DNA of 64,000 nucleotides, from positions 1-64,000 of the forward strand of contig UBYX01000003.1 in the NCBI GenBank assembly GCA_900469955.1. The letters run 5' to 3'. Shown here piece by piece: positions 18,426 to 29,882 of this stretch (positions are counted from its first letter, which is position 1; every line of letters begins with the position of its first letter). Source of the stretch: Hyphomicrobiales bacterium. Its GTDB lineage: Bacteria; Pseudomonadota; Alphaproteobacteria; Rhizobiales; Rhizobiaceae. The position numbers and the translations under genes were made by a program. The notes under the pieces were generated by a model. That model did no database searches and was not told the origin of the DNA. It saw nothing but the letters and a program-made list of their open reading frames with translations.

Positions 18426-19682
18426 TTGGTGATTCAAGGCTGGGAACCAGACCCCTATGCAGTGGCGCTTACAGGCGCGGGGCTTCTCATCGCATTGGTA
18501 GCATGGCTACCGCTTGCTCTCCGCCGACTTCCGCTCTCGCTTCCAATCGTCTGCCTGGCCATTGGCGGCCTGATCTACACCTCGCCGTATCTGAAGTTGG
18601 ACCCATCACCAGGTGCCCACCCCTACGCCACTGAACGTTTGACGGAATTCGTCGTTCTTGTCGCATTGATGGGCGCAGGCCTGAAGATTGACCGCAGGTT
18701 CTCATTCAAAGGGTGGGGAACCACTTGGCGACTGTTGTTGATCACGATGCCGATGAGCATCATCGCGATAGCGTTGATTGGCACGACCATCCTTGGGTTA
18801 GGTGCGGTGGCTGCACTGCTTCTAGCAGCAAGCCTTGCGCCCACCGATCCTGTTCTTGCGGCCGACATTCAGGTTGCCGGGCCGCTGGAAGGGGGCGAAG
18901 ACACTGTTCGCTTCGCGCTGACGTCAGAGGCAGGCCTGAATGACGGACTCGCGTTTCCTTTCGTGCATCTGGCCATCGTTTTAAGTCTTGCGGCTACAAC
19001 AGGAGAGCCCTGGTTCGCTCGTTGGCTTACCTTGCACGTCCTCTGGGAGGTGATTGCTGGCATTGGCTGCGGATGGCTTGTCGGCCGTGTGTTTGGCTGG
19101 GCCACCTTCAAGATGCCCGGCGATACGTTGGCAAAGACAGGCGACGGACTGGTAGCCATAGCAGCTACCTTCGTGTCGTATGGCGTGTCAGAGCTGCTGC
19201 ACTGCTACGGCTTCTTCGCGGTATTCGTTACCGCGTTAACACTACGAAACTCCCATCGCGACCACGACTTCCAGCGCGACATGCATGACATCACCGAGCA
19301 GATCGAGCGGATCGCGATGATGCTCCTGCTGCTCGCTTTCGGCGGCGCTATCGTCAATGGCTTGCTGTCCAGTATTGGCTGGATAGAGATTGTCGCCGTC
19401 CTGCTCATATTGCTGGTCATTCGACCTGTAACCGGCCTGTTTGCGCTTATCGGAGTCCGCGCGACGCTGACCGAGAAAATCATCATCGCCTTCTTCGGCA
19501 TTCGAGGTGTCGGCTCATTCTACTATCTCGCCTATGGTCTCAATCACGGGCGGTTCGAGGATGGCGACCGGTTGTGGGTCATCCTGTCGCTCGTCGTCCT
19601 CGCCTCGATCCTAATGCACGGGCTCACTGTGACGCCAGCGATGCGTTGGCTGGATCGACGGCACGGCCGGGAAGCTGACTAA
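18426..19682 (+). CDS. Cation/proton antiporter, CPA1 (NhaP-like) family
   Basis: A 418-residue inner-membrane protein with about 12-13 hydrophobic segments. The conserved unwound-helix and Asp motifs are visible: APTDPVLAADIQVAGP and the SEAGLNDGLAFPFV motif, whose Asp is part of the ion-binding site in this family. The C-terminal IAFFGIRGVGSFYYLAY motif also fits. It exchanges Na+ or K+ for protons. The start is TTG at 18426 with AGGA seven bases upstream; a GTG follows directly. It stands alone, with no partner genes. Confidence 0.92.
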   Translation: MVIQGWEPDPYAVALTGAGLLIALVAWLPLALRRLPLSLPIVCLAIGGLIYTSPYLKLDPSPGAHPYATERLTEFVVLVALMGAGLKIDRRFSFKGWGTTWRLLLITMPMSIIAIALIGTTILGLGAVAALLLAASLAPTDPVLAADIQVAGPLEGGEDTVRFALTSEAGLNDGLAFPFVHLAIVLSLAATTGEPWFARWLTLHVLWEVIAGIGCGWLVGRVFGWATFKMPGDTLAKTGDGLVAIAATFVSYGVSELLHCYGFFAVFVTALTLRNSHRDHDFQRDMHDITEQIERIAMMLLLLAFGGAIVNGLLSSIGWIEIVAVLLILLVIRPVTGLFALIGVRATLTEKIIIAFFGIRGVGSFYYLAYGLNHGRFEDGDRLWVILSLVVLASILMHGLTVTPAMRWLDRRHGREAD

Positions 19683-20415
19683 AGCACACTTTGCTAAACC
19701 AAATATCCCCGACACGCCCTACATGATCTTGTGAGGAACAGGCACGAGAGATGGGAGAATGATTTGACCACGCTGGTTCGACCATATCTCTGGTCTTGAA
19801 ATGCACTCTGCCGGATGATTTGAGGGTCATGTTTATGTGTAGCTCTCATCGGCATGGGGGCCTTGCTCGGATTGCCGCGACGTTGTCTTCAGCGGATAAA
19901 CGACTGCCTAGCGCCGACTACGGACGAGTAAACTCTGCCCCGTAGCTTCTGACTATCACCAGCCGGCCGTCTCCCGCGGCAGGCATCCCTCTGCATCGTA
20001 TTGGGTAAGGCAGGCATCCTTAGTGTTTCCGCAAGCAGTGGCAGCGTCCTGCTATTAATCAAGGTTTCCTCGTGCACTCCAAAATGCAAACCTATCATCC
20101 ACCGTTATCGCCATTGTCGCCAAGACAGCAGCATGGATTTGTAAACTGATGGGTCCTGAAGCACAATTTGGCTGTCGGTCTCGTCATTGGGGCAACATGG
20201 GTTAACGTTGATGCTGCTGCAGCGACCTCGCAATGCCCCGATCTCTCGACGGTCGAACTTGAACGGCATATCCCAAGAACATGTGGTAAGGCCTTCTATC
20301 GCGTGGAAAGATTACGCAGACAATCTAGAGATTGTTATCAAAGAGGCAGACCACAATCCCGCAGCGGGAATGTCCCTACGTTTTTACATCGCTGATGCGC
20401 TTTTGGAAGCCGGAG
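19683..20415. other. Long intergenic stretch with a possible broken small gene
   Basis: Between 20168 and 20426 two overlapping plus-strand frames look partly coding: LAVGLVIGATWVNVDAAAAT in one and KDYADNLEIVIKEADHNPAA, ending ALLEAGAIA, in the next. They could be halves of one frameshifted gene. The rest of the stretch shows nothing. Confidence 0.35.
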
Positions 20416-21333
20416 CTATTGCGTGATCGAGGCGGACAGCAGCACCGCCGGCACGGCAGGGTCATCTGCGTCCGTTACAAGTAGGAGATCCAGCCGATCC
20501 TCGTCCAGCCGGGCATTGATGCCCTCCACTTTGTATGGTCGGTCCAATCGATCCAAGGAGAGCAGATTTCCGCCCTTGTCGAGGATCCCGATCGCGGCCC
20601 CGATGCAGGGGCCATCGCGATAGGCATCTTCGGTGTCTTCAGCGACGGCGCAGAACACCATGTCACCGTTAGGCAGCGCGGCTGCGTCGGTGAAGCAGAA
20701 GGGAACGCCCTCAATCACCCCGAGGTCTAGCCGCTTGATGGCAATTGGCGCGACAGGATCGCTATGGGCGCTTCGCATAGCATCGAGGACTCGCGACAGT
20801 GGATAATGGATGATTGCGTTATCGGCCTGCCGCTTGTTCCCGCGCTGGAACAAGTGTAGCTCCTCACCAAAAACAATGGCGCCCTCGATATTCAGTTCAA
20901 CAAAGACGTCGGAAAGCGGACCGAGAATTGCGGACATATCCAGTTCATGAACGGGGCCGCAGATCGCCCCGCGCCCGTCGAGGCTAAGCAAAGCGCCGCG
21001 TCCACGGTTCGGCCTCGATCCCGATCCGAGAGCCAGCAGTCCGCCATGGGGAAAATCCGGAAAAGGCGGAACAAGGGCAAGCGCCTCGAGGTCTGGCTTC
21101 TGGCGTTTTCGCTCAACGTTCATGTCGGGCAACACACCATCGAAAAGAGGGATCAGACGACCCGGTTCCGGTGTGGCGATGGAAAACACACCCAAGTGAA
21201 GCTCGTCATCGGCAACAACGTAAGCTGTTGAGCCGACACACACGAGGCCACTTGCAGCGCTTATATGCAATGGCCGTGTCATGTGGGAGCCCGCTGAAAT
21301 GTCGAGTTCGCGGATCTTGGTAAGAGAGATCAT
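20416..21333 (-). CDS. Hypothetical protein of DUF6929-like type
   Basis: A 305-residue soluble protein, beta-rich with repeated short strands (GLVCVGSTAYVVADDELHLG, LLALGSGSRPNRGRGALLSL, FCFTDAAALPNGDMVFCAVA), which suggests a beta-propeller-like fold. It resembles the DUF6929 group, a tentative assignment by eye. It has no signal peptide, so it is probably cytoplasmic. Biochemical role unknown. It is on the same strand as the kinase pair upstream, with a gap of about 270 bases. Confidence 0.65.
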   Translation of the reverse strand: MISLTKIRELDISAGSHMTRPLHISAASGLVCVGSTAYVVADDELHLGVFSIATPEPGRLIPLFDGVLPDMNVERKRQKPDLEALALVPPFPDFPHGGLLALGSGSRPNRGRGALLSLDGRGAICGPVHELDMSAILGPLSDVFVELNIEGAIVFGEELHLFQRGNKRQADNAIIHYPLSRVLDAMRSAHSDPVAPIAIKRLDLGVIEGVPFCFTDAAALPNGDMVFCAVAEDTEDAYRDGPCIGAAIGILDKGGNLLSLDRLDRPYKVEGINARLDEDRLDLLLVTDADDPAVPAVLLSASITQ

Positions 21334-21345
21334 TACTGTGTCTGA

Positions 21346-21588
21346 TCAGGCGGAATTGCCTTGCTCCATCTTATGGGTTGGAGGACCGTTTGGATCTTTG
21401 ATGGGCGCCGAGCCATGCAAGCGGCCGCCCAAGCTCGTTGAATGGAGCTGAACATGTCCGTTCCAAAGCTCACCTTCGCTGCCTGCTTTTGCGGCTCGAT
21501 CACCTGAAGCGTGGTCACTTGCCCCGCGATCGGCCCCCTTCCCTTGGCCTGCGCCCATATCTTGCCTCTTCCCGCCACGCGACACCAT
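21346..21588 (-). CDS. Possible small hydrophilic protein
   Basis: An 80-residue frame rich in Gly, Asp, Lys and Ser (MVSRGGKRQDMGAGQGKGAD...), with no hydrophobic segment. It fills the gap between the DUF6929-like gene and the hybrid kinase, 13 bases after the kinase stop codon. No clear ribosome-binding site is visible. It may be real or chance. Confidence 0.3.
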   Translation of the reverse strand: MVSRGGKRQDMGAGQGKGADRGASDHASGDRAAKAGSEGELWNGHVQLHSTSLGGRLHGSAPIKDPNGPPTHKMEQGNSA

Positions 21589-21601
21589 CGTCTTGAGCAG
21601 C

Positions 21602-23275
21602 TTAGGCTGCCGATGCTGAAGCCGTGGTCGCGCGTTGGATCGCTATTTGAAGCTGCTCCTGGGTGAACGGCTTTGTCATGCGGCAGACTTTCGAGAGCCC
21701 ATGATCATTCGGCAGTTCCGCATAACCGGAAGCAAGGATCACCGGCAGGCCAGCAAAAGAGGAAAGGATGAGACGCGCCAATTCTGCACCGGTCATGCCG
21801 GGCATGGCGTGATCGGTTATGACGAGATCGAATTCCTTGTCCGATGCGAGCATTTCGAGCGCGGTCGCCGCTGACCCCGCCTCAACCGCGGCATGTCCCA
21901 GGTCCTCCAGCATCGCCGACGTTCCCATGCTCACCAGCAAATCGTCGTCGACCACAAGCACTCGTAGAGTAGATGACGAACTGGCGGCGGATTCATGCCG
22001 GTCGGGTTCCGCCGAAGATGCGGCTTCGACATTTTGGGCGACTGGCAGCCATAAGGAGACCGTTGTGCCCTCGCCCTTGATGCTCTGCAGATCGAGAACA
22101 CCCCCTGACTGCGCAGCGAGACCGTGAACCATGGAAAGTCCCAGTCCTGTTCCCTTTCCAAGACCCTTGGTTGTAAAAAAGGGCTCCGCCGCGCGAATTG
22201 CCGTTGTTTCGTCCATGCCTTCGCCGTTGTCTGATACCGAGATACGCACATAAGAACCCGCAGCCAGACCAGCTGGGCGCGTATCTTCGTTCTCCTCCGC
22301 AGACACGACCACCGTTCCACCTCCCGGCATCGCATCGCGCGCATTCACGAACAGGTTGAGGAGCGCGAGTTCGAGCTGATTGCCATCAACGACTAACAGG
22401 GGGAGACCTGTCGGAATTTCTTTTCTGATGTCTATGCTGGGACCCAGCGCTTTAGTCAGAAGGTCTTCGATGTTCTCGAACAGCTCGCTGAAATTGATCG
22501 CTTGCGGTTTTAGCTCCTGTCGACGAGCAAAGGCCAGCAGACGCTGCGTCAAGGCGGCTCCACGTTCGGCGGCCTGCAACGCGTTGCCGATGAGGCGCTC
22601 GCTCTTTTCATCAAGAGTCAGCCGCTTCCTCAGCAGGTTCAGGCTTCCGAGAACCACCATGAGCAGATTGTTGAAGTCGTGAGCTACACCACCGGTCAGC
22701 CGGCCTATGGTATCAAGCTTCTGCGCCTCGAAAAGTTGCGCAAGCGCCTCCTCCCGCTCGCGTGTTCTCTGTTCGATCCGCTGCTCCAACTCTTCGTTTA
22801 GTTGGCGCAGTTGTGCCGAGGACGCCTCGAGTTCCGCCGTCCGTTGATGGACTCTTGCCTCCAGATCCGCGTTTAGGAGTTCAAGTTCATGGGTCTTTCG
22901 ATAAAGATCGATGAAAACGCGGACCTTTGCACGCAATACCTCCGGGACGATCGGCACGGAGACGTAATCCACCGCGCCAGCTTCATATCCCCGCAGACGA
23001 TCCGGCTCCGCCATCATCACCGCCGATACGAATATGATCGCGGTGTTTTGGTATCGGGGATGTTCCCGGATCATGCTGACGAGTTCGAAGCCATCCTGCT
23101 CTGGCATGCAGACGTCGACCAGGATCACTGCGATTTCGTTGCGAAGCAGATGTTCCAAGGCCTCCCGCGCAGATTGCGCCTTTATGAGGTTTTCCCCCAG
23201 GCCCTGGAGAATAACCTCATAACTCAGTAACTTTGCCGGCTGGTCATCGACGAGGAGAATATTGACAGGGTTCAT
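21602..23275 (-). CDS. Hybrid histidine kinase with N- and C-terminal receiver domains
   Basis: A 557-residue cytoplasmic protein. An N-terminal receiver (NILLVDDQ, phosphoacceptor Asp54 in VILVDVCMPEQDG) is followed by a coiled coil at about 125-185. A HisKA-type domain with His199 in GGVAHDFNNLL and an ATPase domain (NGEGMD, GKGTGLGLSMVHG) come next, then a C-terminal receiver (VLVVDDDLLVSMG, VITDHAMPGMTG, MTKPF). The usual receiver Lys is replaced in the first domain (YVSVPIVPE), a known variant. ATG at 23275 has GAGG upstream and lies ten bases after the giant kinase stop, so the two form an operon and probably a phosphorelay. Confidence 0.93.
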   Translation of the reverse strand: MNPVNILLVDDQPAKLLSYEVILQGLGENLIKAQSAREALEHLLRNEIAVILVDVCMPEQDGFELVSMIREHPRYQNTAIIFVSAVMMAEPDRLRGYEAGAVDYVSVPIVPEVLRAKVRVFIDLYRKTHELELLNADLEARVHQRTAELEASSAQLRQLNEELEQRIEQRTREREEALAQLFEAQKLDTIGRLTGGVAHDFNNLLMVVLGSLNLLRKRLTLDEKSERLIGNALQAAERGAALTQRLLAFARRQELKPQAINFSELFENIEDLLTKALGPSIDIRKEIPTGLPLLVVDGNQLELALLNLFVNARDAMPGGGTVVVSAEENEDTRPAGLAAGSYVRISVSDNGEGMDETTAIRAAEPFFTTKGLGKGTGLGLSMVHGLAAQSGGVLDLQSIKGEGTTVSLWLPVAQNVEAASSAEPDRHESAASSSSTLRVLVVDDDLLVSMGTSAMLEDLGHAAVEAGSAATALEMLASDKEFDLVITDHAMPGMTGAELARLILSSFAGLPVILASGYAELPNDHGLSKVCRMTKPFTQEQLQIAIQRATTASASAA

Positions 23276-23285
23276 GGCCGGATCC

Positions 23286-26200
23286 TCAGCGGTGAAGCCA
23301 CATGCGTAGAGCAGACAGGAGTTGCTCGGTATTGACGGGTTTGGCCAGATAGTCTGACGCACCCGCCTCAAGGCACTTCTCGCGGTCACCTTTCATCGCC
23401 TTCGCCGTCAGTGCCAGGATCGGCAGACGTCGGAATCTCGGATCCGACCGGATGACTTGCATCGTCTCGAAACCGTCCATTCCAGGCATCATGATGTCCA
23501 TCAAAACGATCGCGATCTGGGGTTCCTTGTTGATGACGGCAATCGCCTCGTTGCCGGTCGTGGCTGTCAGGACCTTCATACCGCGGCGCTCAAGCACGCT
23601 GCTGAGTGCGAAGATATTACGGGCGTCGTCATCAACCAGCAACACCGTTTCACCCACAAGATTTTCGTCGGAACTATGCAGTTCCTCCAGCATTGCCTGC
23701 TTGGCAGAAGGCATGTTCGCCACGACACGGTGCAGAAACAGCGCGGTCTCATCCAGCAGTCGCTCCGGCGATTCCACACCTTTGACCACCACGCTCTGCG
23801 CCATGGTATGAAGTTGCGCATCCTCTTCGGGGGAGAGTTCGCGGCCGGTGAACACCACGACTGGCACCTCGCCGATCGCTTCGTCGTCGCGCATCCGTTC
23901 CAGCACCTCAAATCCCGACATATCTGGCAAAGACAGGTCAAGCACGACACAGTCCGCGGGGTCCTGCTTGAGCGCAGCCAGAGCCTCAGAGCCGGTAGCC
24001 ACGCTGGCAATATCGATATCGTCATGACCAAGAAGTGCGGCGACGCTGATACGCTCCGCCTCATTGTCCTCCACAAGGAGAAGGCGCTTGCGTCTCGCCT
24101 GCGAATAGGATTTGAGACGAGAAAGCGCTTTGCCGAGGCCTTCCGGCGTCGTGGGTTTGCTCATGAATGCGAACGCACCACGGGTAAGTCCGTGTTGCCG
24201 GTCTTCGTCGAGGCTGATGATCTGCACCGGTATGTGCCGGGTCTGCGCATTCTGTTTGAGCTGACTGAGCACCGTCCAGCCCAGCATGTCGGGCAGGAAG
24301 ATATCGAGCGAGATCGCCGTCGGCTGGTATTTTTGCGCGAGGTTCAACGCATCGCTACCGCGCATTGCCACCAGAACCTTGAAACCGTTGTCACGGGCAA
24401 GGTCGAGCAGGACACGGGCGTAGTGCGCATCATCCTCGACAACGAGCAATACCGCATCCCCCAGCGAAATATTGCCGCGATCATCTTCGATATGTTCGAT
24501 CGGCTTGTCCGCTCGCCTGCTCGCGGCGGCTTCGGCGAGTTGGACGACGTTGCTGTGCGAGGACATGAGTTTCGGGGCGGCGGCGCCAGCGCCTACGTAG
24601 GTCAGCGGCAGATATAAAATGAAGGTGCTGCCGACGCCTGGGCTGCTGCGTAGCTGAATCTCACCGCCAAGCAGGTTCGCAAGCTCCCGGCTGATGGCAA
24701 GCCCGAGTCCGGTACCGCCGTATTTGCGGCTCGTCGATGCATCCGCCTGCTGGAATGCCTCGAAGATGATCCGCTGCTTTTCAGGCGGGATGCCAATGCC
24801 GGTATCGGCAACCTCGAAGGCGATGACGGAGGGCGCGTGCTTGAGCGAGGGATGATCGGGAGACCAGCCTCCGGCCACTGTCGCGATCCTGAGGGTCACA
24901 CCGCCTTGAGCCGTGAACTTGAAGGCATTCGAGAGCAGATTCTTGAGGATCTGCTGAAGCCGCTTGGAATCGGTGATAATGCTCTTTTCGACGTCCTGGC
25001 CGACCTCCAGTGCGAAGGAAAGCCCGCGGTTCTCGGCTTCATGGCGGAACGGCCGCGCCATCACCTCAAGGAGATTGGCGATGAATATTTCCTCGACATC
25101 GACGGAAACAGTTCCCGATTCAATCTTGGACAGGTCAAGGATGTCGCTGATCAGGTTCAGGAGATCGGTACCCGCGCCGTGGATGGTTTTTGCAAACTCC
25201 ACCTGCTTTGGTGAGAGGTTTCCTTCGGGGTTGTCTCCAAGTTGCTGGCCAAGGATCAGGATGGAATTGAGCGGCGTACGCAGTTCATGCGACATGTTGG
25301 CCAGGAACTCTGACTTGTATTTCGAGGTTAACGCGAGCTCGGCAGCTTTTTCCTCAAGCGCCCTGCGGGCCTGCTCGATCTCCTGGTTCTTGGCCTCGAC
25401 CTCGACATTTCGTTCCTCGAGCTGCTGCGCCTTCTGCTCAAGCTGCTCGTTTGTCTGCTGGAGTTCGCGCTGCTGGGTCTGCAGTTCGGCTGCGAGCTTC
25501 TGGGACTGCTTGAGCAGCCCCTCGGTTTGCATGGTCGCCTCGATGGAATTGAGGACAATCCCGATCGAGGTCGTCAGCTGGTCGAGGAACGACAGCTGGA
25601 GATCGGTAAATGTGCCTGCCGAGGCCAGTTCGATCACCGCCTGGACTTGCCCCTCGAAATGGACTGGCAGGACGATTGCGCTCCTTGGAAGGGCCGAAAA
25701 CACACCCGAGCTTATCGGCACGACATTAGCTGGGAGATCTGTGATCAGTATCCGTCGAGCGTCGCTGGCACACTGGCCGACCAGCCCCTGACCAAACTCA
25801 AGCCGCATCGGATGTGCAGCCTCAATGCCCTGAGCGTAGACGGACAACAGGGAAAGGGTCGGTTGATCACCCTCGGCAGCATCCACTTGATAGATGACGC
25901 CTTGGTGAGCGCCAACGAGTGGGACGAGCTCCGACAACAGCATCTTGCCGACGAGCGTCAGGTCGCGCTGCCCCTGCAGCATGTTGGTGAACCGGGCCAG
26001 GTTCGTTTTCAGCCAGTCCTGTTCCGTGTTGCGCTCCGTCGTCAGGCGGAGGTTGTCAATCATGGTATTGATATTGTCCTTAAGTTCCGCCACTTCTCCG
26101 CGAGCCTCGACCTGGATCGATCGGGTCAGGTCGCCCTTGGTGACCGCCGTGGCCACCTCGGCGATCGCGCGAACCTGCGTGGTAAGGTTTGCGGCGAGAA

Positions 26201-29200
26201 GGTTGACGTTGCCGGTCAAGTCCTTCCAGGTGCCAGCCGTACCCGGCACATTCGCCTGGCCACCCAGCCGCCCTTCGACGCCCACTTCGCGCGCCACCGT
26301 CGTCACCTGGTCGGCGAAAGTCGCAAGTGTATTGGTCATGTTGTTGATCGTCTCGGCAAGAGCGGCAACTTCGCCCTTTGAAGCCACCGTTAGGTTCTGC
26401 TTCAAATCGCCGTTGGCGACGGCCGTCACCACCTTGACGATGCCGCGCACCTGTTCGGTCAGATTGGCAGCCATGACATTGACGGTATCGGTCAAATCCT
26501 TCCAGGTACCAGCAACGCCCGGCACCTGCGCCTGCCCCCCGAGCTTACCTTCGGTGCCCACCTCGCGCGCGACGCGCGTGACCTCGCCCGCAAATGCGTT
26601 GAGCTGATCCACCATCGTGTTGATGGTATTTTTCAGTTCGAGGATCTCTCCCTTTACATCGACCGTGATCTTGCGCGACAGGTCGCCGCGTGCAACCGCC
26701 GTCGTGACTTCCGCGATATTGCGCACTTGGGTCGTCAGGTTGGCCGCGAGCAGGTTGACGTTGTCCGTCAGGTCCTTCCAGGTGCCCGCAACCCCGGGAA
26801 CGACCGCCTGACCGCCGAGACGGCCATCGGTACCGACTTCGCGTGCGACACGGGTAACTTCGCCGGCGAATGAACGCAGCTGGTCCACCATCGTGTTGAG
26901 CGTATCTTTCAGCAGGAGGATCTCGCCGCGCACGTCGACGGTAATCTTGCGTGACAGGTCGCCGTTGGCGATCGCTGTGGCCACTTCGGCGATGTTTCGC
27001 ACCTGCGCCGTCAGATTGCCAGCCATCGAATTCACGCTGTCGGTCAAGTCCTTCCAGGTACCGGCGACGCCGGAAACCTGCGCCTGACCGCCGAGCTTGC
27101 CTTCGGTACCCACTTCGCGCGCGACGCGGGTGACTTCACCGGCAAACGCGTTGAGCTGGTCGACCATCGTGTTGATGGTGTTTTTCAGTTCCAGGATTTC
27201 CCCCTTCACGTCGACAGTGATCTTGCGCGACAGGTCGCCTCGCGCAACTGCCGTGGTGACCTCAGCGATGTTACGAACCTGCCCGGTAAGGTTCGAGGCC
27301 ATGGAATTGACGTTTTCAGTCAGGTCTTTCCAGGTGCCGGCGACACCCGGAACCTGGGCCTGACCGCCGAGCTTGCCTTCGGTTCCGACTTCGCGGGCCA
27401 CGCGTGTAACCTCGGAAGCGAACCGGTTCAGCTGGTCCACCATGGTGTTCAGGGTTTCCTTGAGTTCCAGGATTTCGCCCGATACCGTGACGGTGATCTT
27501 CTTCGACAGGTCGCCATTGGCAATCGCGGTCGAGACTTCCGCGATGTTTCGCACCTGTGCGGTCAGGTTGCCTGCCATCGAATTCACGCTGTCGGTCAGG
27601 TCCTTCCAGGTGCCGGCGACGCCCAAAACGTTCGCCTGACCGCCAAGCCGCCCCTCCGTTCCGACCTCACGCGCTACGCGTGTCACCTCGCCGGCGAAAC
27701 CGTTGAGCTGGTCGACCATCGTGTTGATGGTTTCTTTGAGTTCGAGAATTTCGCCAGACACCGTGACTGTGATCTTCTTCGACAGGTCCCCCTGGGCTAC
27801 CGCGGTTGCGACTTCGGCGATGTTTCGGACCTGGGCGGTAAGGTTCGATGCCATCGAGTTGACCGAGTCGGTGAGGTCCTTCCAGGTGCCTGCAACGCCT
27901 CGCACATTCGCCTGCCCGCCAAGCTGCCCCTCTGTTCCCACTTCGCGGGCAACGCGCGTTACTTCCGAGGCGAAGGCGTTCAACTGGTCGACCATCGTGT
28001 TGATGGTTTCCTTTAGCTCGAGAATTTCGCCCTTGACGTCGACTGTAATCTTTTTGGAGAGGTCGCCATTGGCGATTGCCGTCGAGACCTCTGCGATGTT
28101 GCGCACCTGAGCCGTCAGGTTGCCCGCCATCGAGTTGACGTTTTCGGTGAGATCCTTCCAGGTGCCGGCGACGCCACGGACATTCGCCTGTCCTCCGAGC
28201 CGGCCCTCCGTTCCGACTTCACGGGCGACGCGCGTTACTTCAGAAGCAAAAGCGTTCAACTGGTCGACCATCGTGTTGATGGTTTCCTTCAGTTCAAGGA
28301 TTTCGCCCGACACGGTAACTGTGATCTTCTTCGACAGATCGCCGTTGGCGATCGCGGTCGAGACTTCCGCGATGTTGCGCACCTGCGCGGTCAGGTTCGA
28401 GGCCATGGAATTGACGTTGTCGGTCAGGTCCTTCCAGGTGCCGGCGACGCCCGGCACCTGCGCCTGGCCGCCGAGCCGACCTTCGGTGCCCACTTCACGG
28501 GCGACGCGCGTTACTTCGCCGGCAAAGCCGTTTAGCTGGTCGACCATCGTGTTGATGGTTTCTTTCAGCTCCAGAATTTCGCCCGAGACATCTACGGTGA
28601 TCTTGCGAGACAGGTCGCCGCGTGCCACGGCCGTGGTCACCTGGGCGATGTTGCGCACCTGGGCGGTCAGGTTGCCGCACATGGCGTTGACCGAGTCGGT
28701 GAGATCCTTCCAAGTACCCGCTACGCCGGGCACGAGTGCCTGGCCGCCGAGTTTACCCTCGGTCCCTACCTCGCGTGCCACACGCGTCACTTCCGACGCG
28801 AAGGAGCGGAGCTGATCCACCATCGTGTTGATGGCTTCCTTGAGCTGCAGGATTTCGCCCCGCACATCGACCGTGATCTTCTTGGAAAGGTCGCCGTTTG
28901 CCACTGCGATCGTGACCTCGGCAATGTTTCGTACCTGAGCCGTCAGGTTGGAGGCCATCGAGTTGACGCTCTCCGTCAGGTCTTTCCAAACCCCCGTCAC
29001 CTCGGGCACCTGCGCCTGACCGCCTAGCTTCCCGTCCGTGCCCACCTCACGCGCCACGCGGGTGACTTCCGAGGTGAAGACGCTGAGTTGCTTGATCATC
29101 GTGTTGACGATATCGGCTGAGCGCAGGAACTCTCCCTTCAGCGGCCGGCCGTCGACATCGAGCGGAACGGTCTGGAGGAGATCACCTTTGGCCACGGCCG

Positions 29201-29591
29201 TGATGGTGCGTGTGACAGCTGTCGTCGGCCAGAGGAGATCATCGATCAGCTGGTTGATCGAACCTTCCATTTCCGACCACGATCCGTCCGAAAGTCCGAA
29301 GCGGACCCGCGTACTGGTCCGCCCTTCCCGGCCCACGACCTGCCCCACCTGTTCGAGCTGCTGTGCCATGCGCTGGTTGGCTGCAATGATGTCGTTGAGC
29401 GCATCGGCGACTTTTCCTGTCAACCCGGTGAGATCAGACCGCATCCTCACTGAAAAATCGCCGCGCCGCACCGCTAGAAGAACATCCAGAAGTGCACTGG
29501 TTTCGTCTGCCGCGATCGCGTCTACATCCGTATCGCCAGGTTTCTCGGAGTCAACAAGATCACGCTGCACGTCACCGCTTCGATTCGGCAT
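23286..29591 (-). CDS. Giant hybrid histidine kinase with tandem HAMP-type repeats
   Basis: A 2101-residue protein with no transmembrane segment, hence cytoplasmic. Residues about 30-1185 are some 13 tandem units of 92 residues of the HAMP kind ([37 protein letters not shown] and [15 protein letters not shown] recur). After them come a GAF domain (about 1210-1350), a coiled coil (1355-1420), HisKA with [10 protein letters not shown], HATPase ([22 protein letters not shown]) and three receivers ([33 protein letters not shown]). This resembles Nik1/group III kinases that sense osmotic or cell-envelope stress. ATG at 29591 follows a G-rich run; upstream ATG and TTG codons are alternatives. Confidence 0.93.
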   Translation of the reverse strand: MPNRSGDVQRDLVDSEKPGDTDVDAIAADETSALLDVLLAVRRGDFSVRMRSDLTGLTGKVADALNDIIAANQRMAQQLEQVGQVVGREGRTSTRVRFGLSDGSWSEMEGSINQLIDDLLWPTTAVTRTITAVAKGDLLQTVPLDVDGRPLKGEFLRSADIVNTMIKQLSVFTSEVTRVAREVGTDGKLGGQAQVPEVTGVWKDLTESVNSMASNLTAQVRNIAEVTIAVANGDLSKKITVDVRGEILQLKEAINTMVDQLRSFASEVTRVAREVGTEGKLGGQALVPGVAGTWKDLTDSVNAMCGNLTAQVRNIAQVTTAVARGDLSRKITVDVSGEILELKETINTMVDQLNGFAGEVTRVAREVGTEGRLGGQAQVPGVAGTWKDLTDNVNSMASNLTAQVRNIAEVSTAIANGDLSKKITVTVSGEILELKETINTMVDQLNAFASEVTRVAREVGTEGRLGGQANVRGVAGTWKDLTENVNSMAGNLTAQVRNIAEVSTAIANGDLSKKITVDVKGEILELKETINTMVDQLNAFASEVTRVAREVGTEGQLGGQANVRGVAGTWKDLTDSVNSMASNLTAQVRNIAEVATAVAQGDLSKKITVTVSGEILELKETINTMVDQLNGFAGEVTRVAREVGTEGRLGGQANVLGVAGTWKDLTDSVNSMAGNLTAQVRNIAEVSTAIANGDLSKKITVTVSGEILELKETLNTMVDQLNRFASEVTRVAREVGTEGKLGGQAQVPGVAGTWKDLTENVNSMASNLTGQVRNIAEVTTAVARGDLSRKITVDVKGEILELKNTINTMVDQLNAFAGEVTRVAREVGTEGKLGGQAQVSGVAGTWKDLTDSVNSMAGNLTAQVRNIAEVATAIANGDLSRKITVDVRGEILLLKDTLNTMVDQLRSFAGEVTRVAREVGTDGRLGGQAVVPGVAGTWKDLTDNVNLLAANLTTQVRNIAEVTTAVARGDLSRKITVDVKGEILELKNTINTMVDQLNAFAGEVTRVAREVGTEGKLGGQAQVPGVAGTWKDLTDTVNVMAANLTEQVRGIVKVVTAVANGDLKQNLTVASKGEVAALAETINNMTNTLATFADQVTTVAREVGVEGRLGGQANVPGTAGTWKDLTGNVNLLAANLTTQVRAIAEVATAVTKGDLTRSIQVEARGEVAELKDNINTMIDNLRLTTERNTEQDWLKTNLARFTNMLQGQRDLTLVGKMLLSELVPLVGAHQGVIYQVDAAEGDQPTLSLLSVYAQGIEAAHPMRLEFGQGLVGQCASDARRILITDLPANVVPISSGVFSALPRSAIVLPVHFEGQVQAVIELASAGTFTDLQLSFLDQLTTSIGIVLNSIEATMQTEGLLKQSQKLAAELQTQQRELQQTNEQLEQKAQQLEERNVEVEAKNQEIEQARRALEEKAAELALTSKYKSEFLANMSHELRTPLNSILILGQQLGDNPEGNLSPKQVEFAKTIHGAGTDLLNLISDILDLSKIESGTVSVDVEEIFIANLLEVMARPFRHEAENRGLSFALEVGQDVEKSIITDSKRLQQILKNLLSNAFKFTAQGGVTLRIATVAGGWSPDHPSLKHAPSVIAFEVADTGIGIPPEKQRIIFEAFQQADASTSRKYGGTGLGLAISRELANLLGGEIQLRSSPGVGSTFILYLPLTYVGAGAAAPKLMSSHSNVVQLAEAAASRRADKPIEHIEDDRGNISLGDAVLLVVEDDAHYARVLLDLARDNGFKVLVAMRGSDALNLAQKYQPTAISLDIFLPDMLGWTVLSQLKQNAQTRHIPVQIISLDEDRQHGLTRGAFAFMSKPTTPEGLGKALSRLKSYSQARRKRLLLVEDNEAERISVAALLGHDDIDIASVATGSEALAALKQDPADCVVLDLSLPDMSGFEVLERMRDDEAIGEVPVVVFTGRELSPEEDAQLHTMAQSVVVKGVESPERLLDETALFLHRVVANMPSAKQAMLEELHSSDENLVGETVLLVDDDARNIFALSSVLERRGMKVLTATTGNEAIAVINKEPQIAIVLMDIMMPGMDGFETMQVIRSDPRFRRLPILALTAKAMKGDREKCLEAGASDYLAKPVNTEQLLSALRMWLHR
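26037..29501 (-). repeat. 276-base tandem repeat array encoding HAMP units
   Basis: At least eleven near-regular 276-base units (92 codons) lie between about 26100 and 28934, with two more diverged units up to 29501. Neighbouring units share long identical stretches at the DNA level. The array is a likely site of unequal recombination and of assembly collapse. It also creates a series of repeated open frames on the opposite strand, which are artefacts. Confidence 0.9.
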
Positions 29592-29882
29592 GAAGCCCCC
29601 CATCAAAAATAATGAATAGAATTAGGGCTCTCTCGGCAAATTGCCATGGCCACTGCTCGAAGCAATTGATGCCATGTTGGATGGCGACGCAATCGTCGAG
29701 GAGGCCCATATTGCCAAATATATCGGGCTCGGCACGAGTTTTATTCGACGCACTTGTTCGGCGTCGGGATCAGAACCCTGCCCGATGCCGTACCGCAAGC
29801 ATCGTCAAAGTGTTCTCGCCGATACGGTAAGGACCCGGAGGCAGCTATTGCAGGTCGCTGTGATCAATGATCCAGTCGGACG
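29592..29882. other. Intergenic region with a small helix-turn-helix-like relic
   Basis: On the plus strand 29641-29850 reads PLLEAIDAMLDGDAIVEEAH, then a KYIGLGTSFIRR segment with SGSEPCPMPYRKH after it. This resembles a short AlpA/excisionase-type helix-turn-helix protein. There is no good start signal, and the frame runs on into the end of the permease gene (to 29919). I regard it as a remnant at low confidence. The leader of the giant kinase also lies here. Confidence 0.3.

Noticed and set aside
23457..24617. 386-codon plus-strand frame
   Set aside because: Antisense to the receiver domains of the giant kinase; no motif of its own.
26617..28815. Series of similar plus-strand frames
   Set aside because: Mirror images of the 276-base HAMP repeat; the repetition comes from the real gene.
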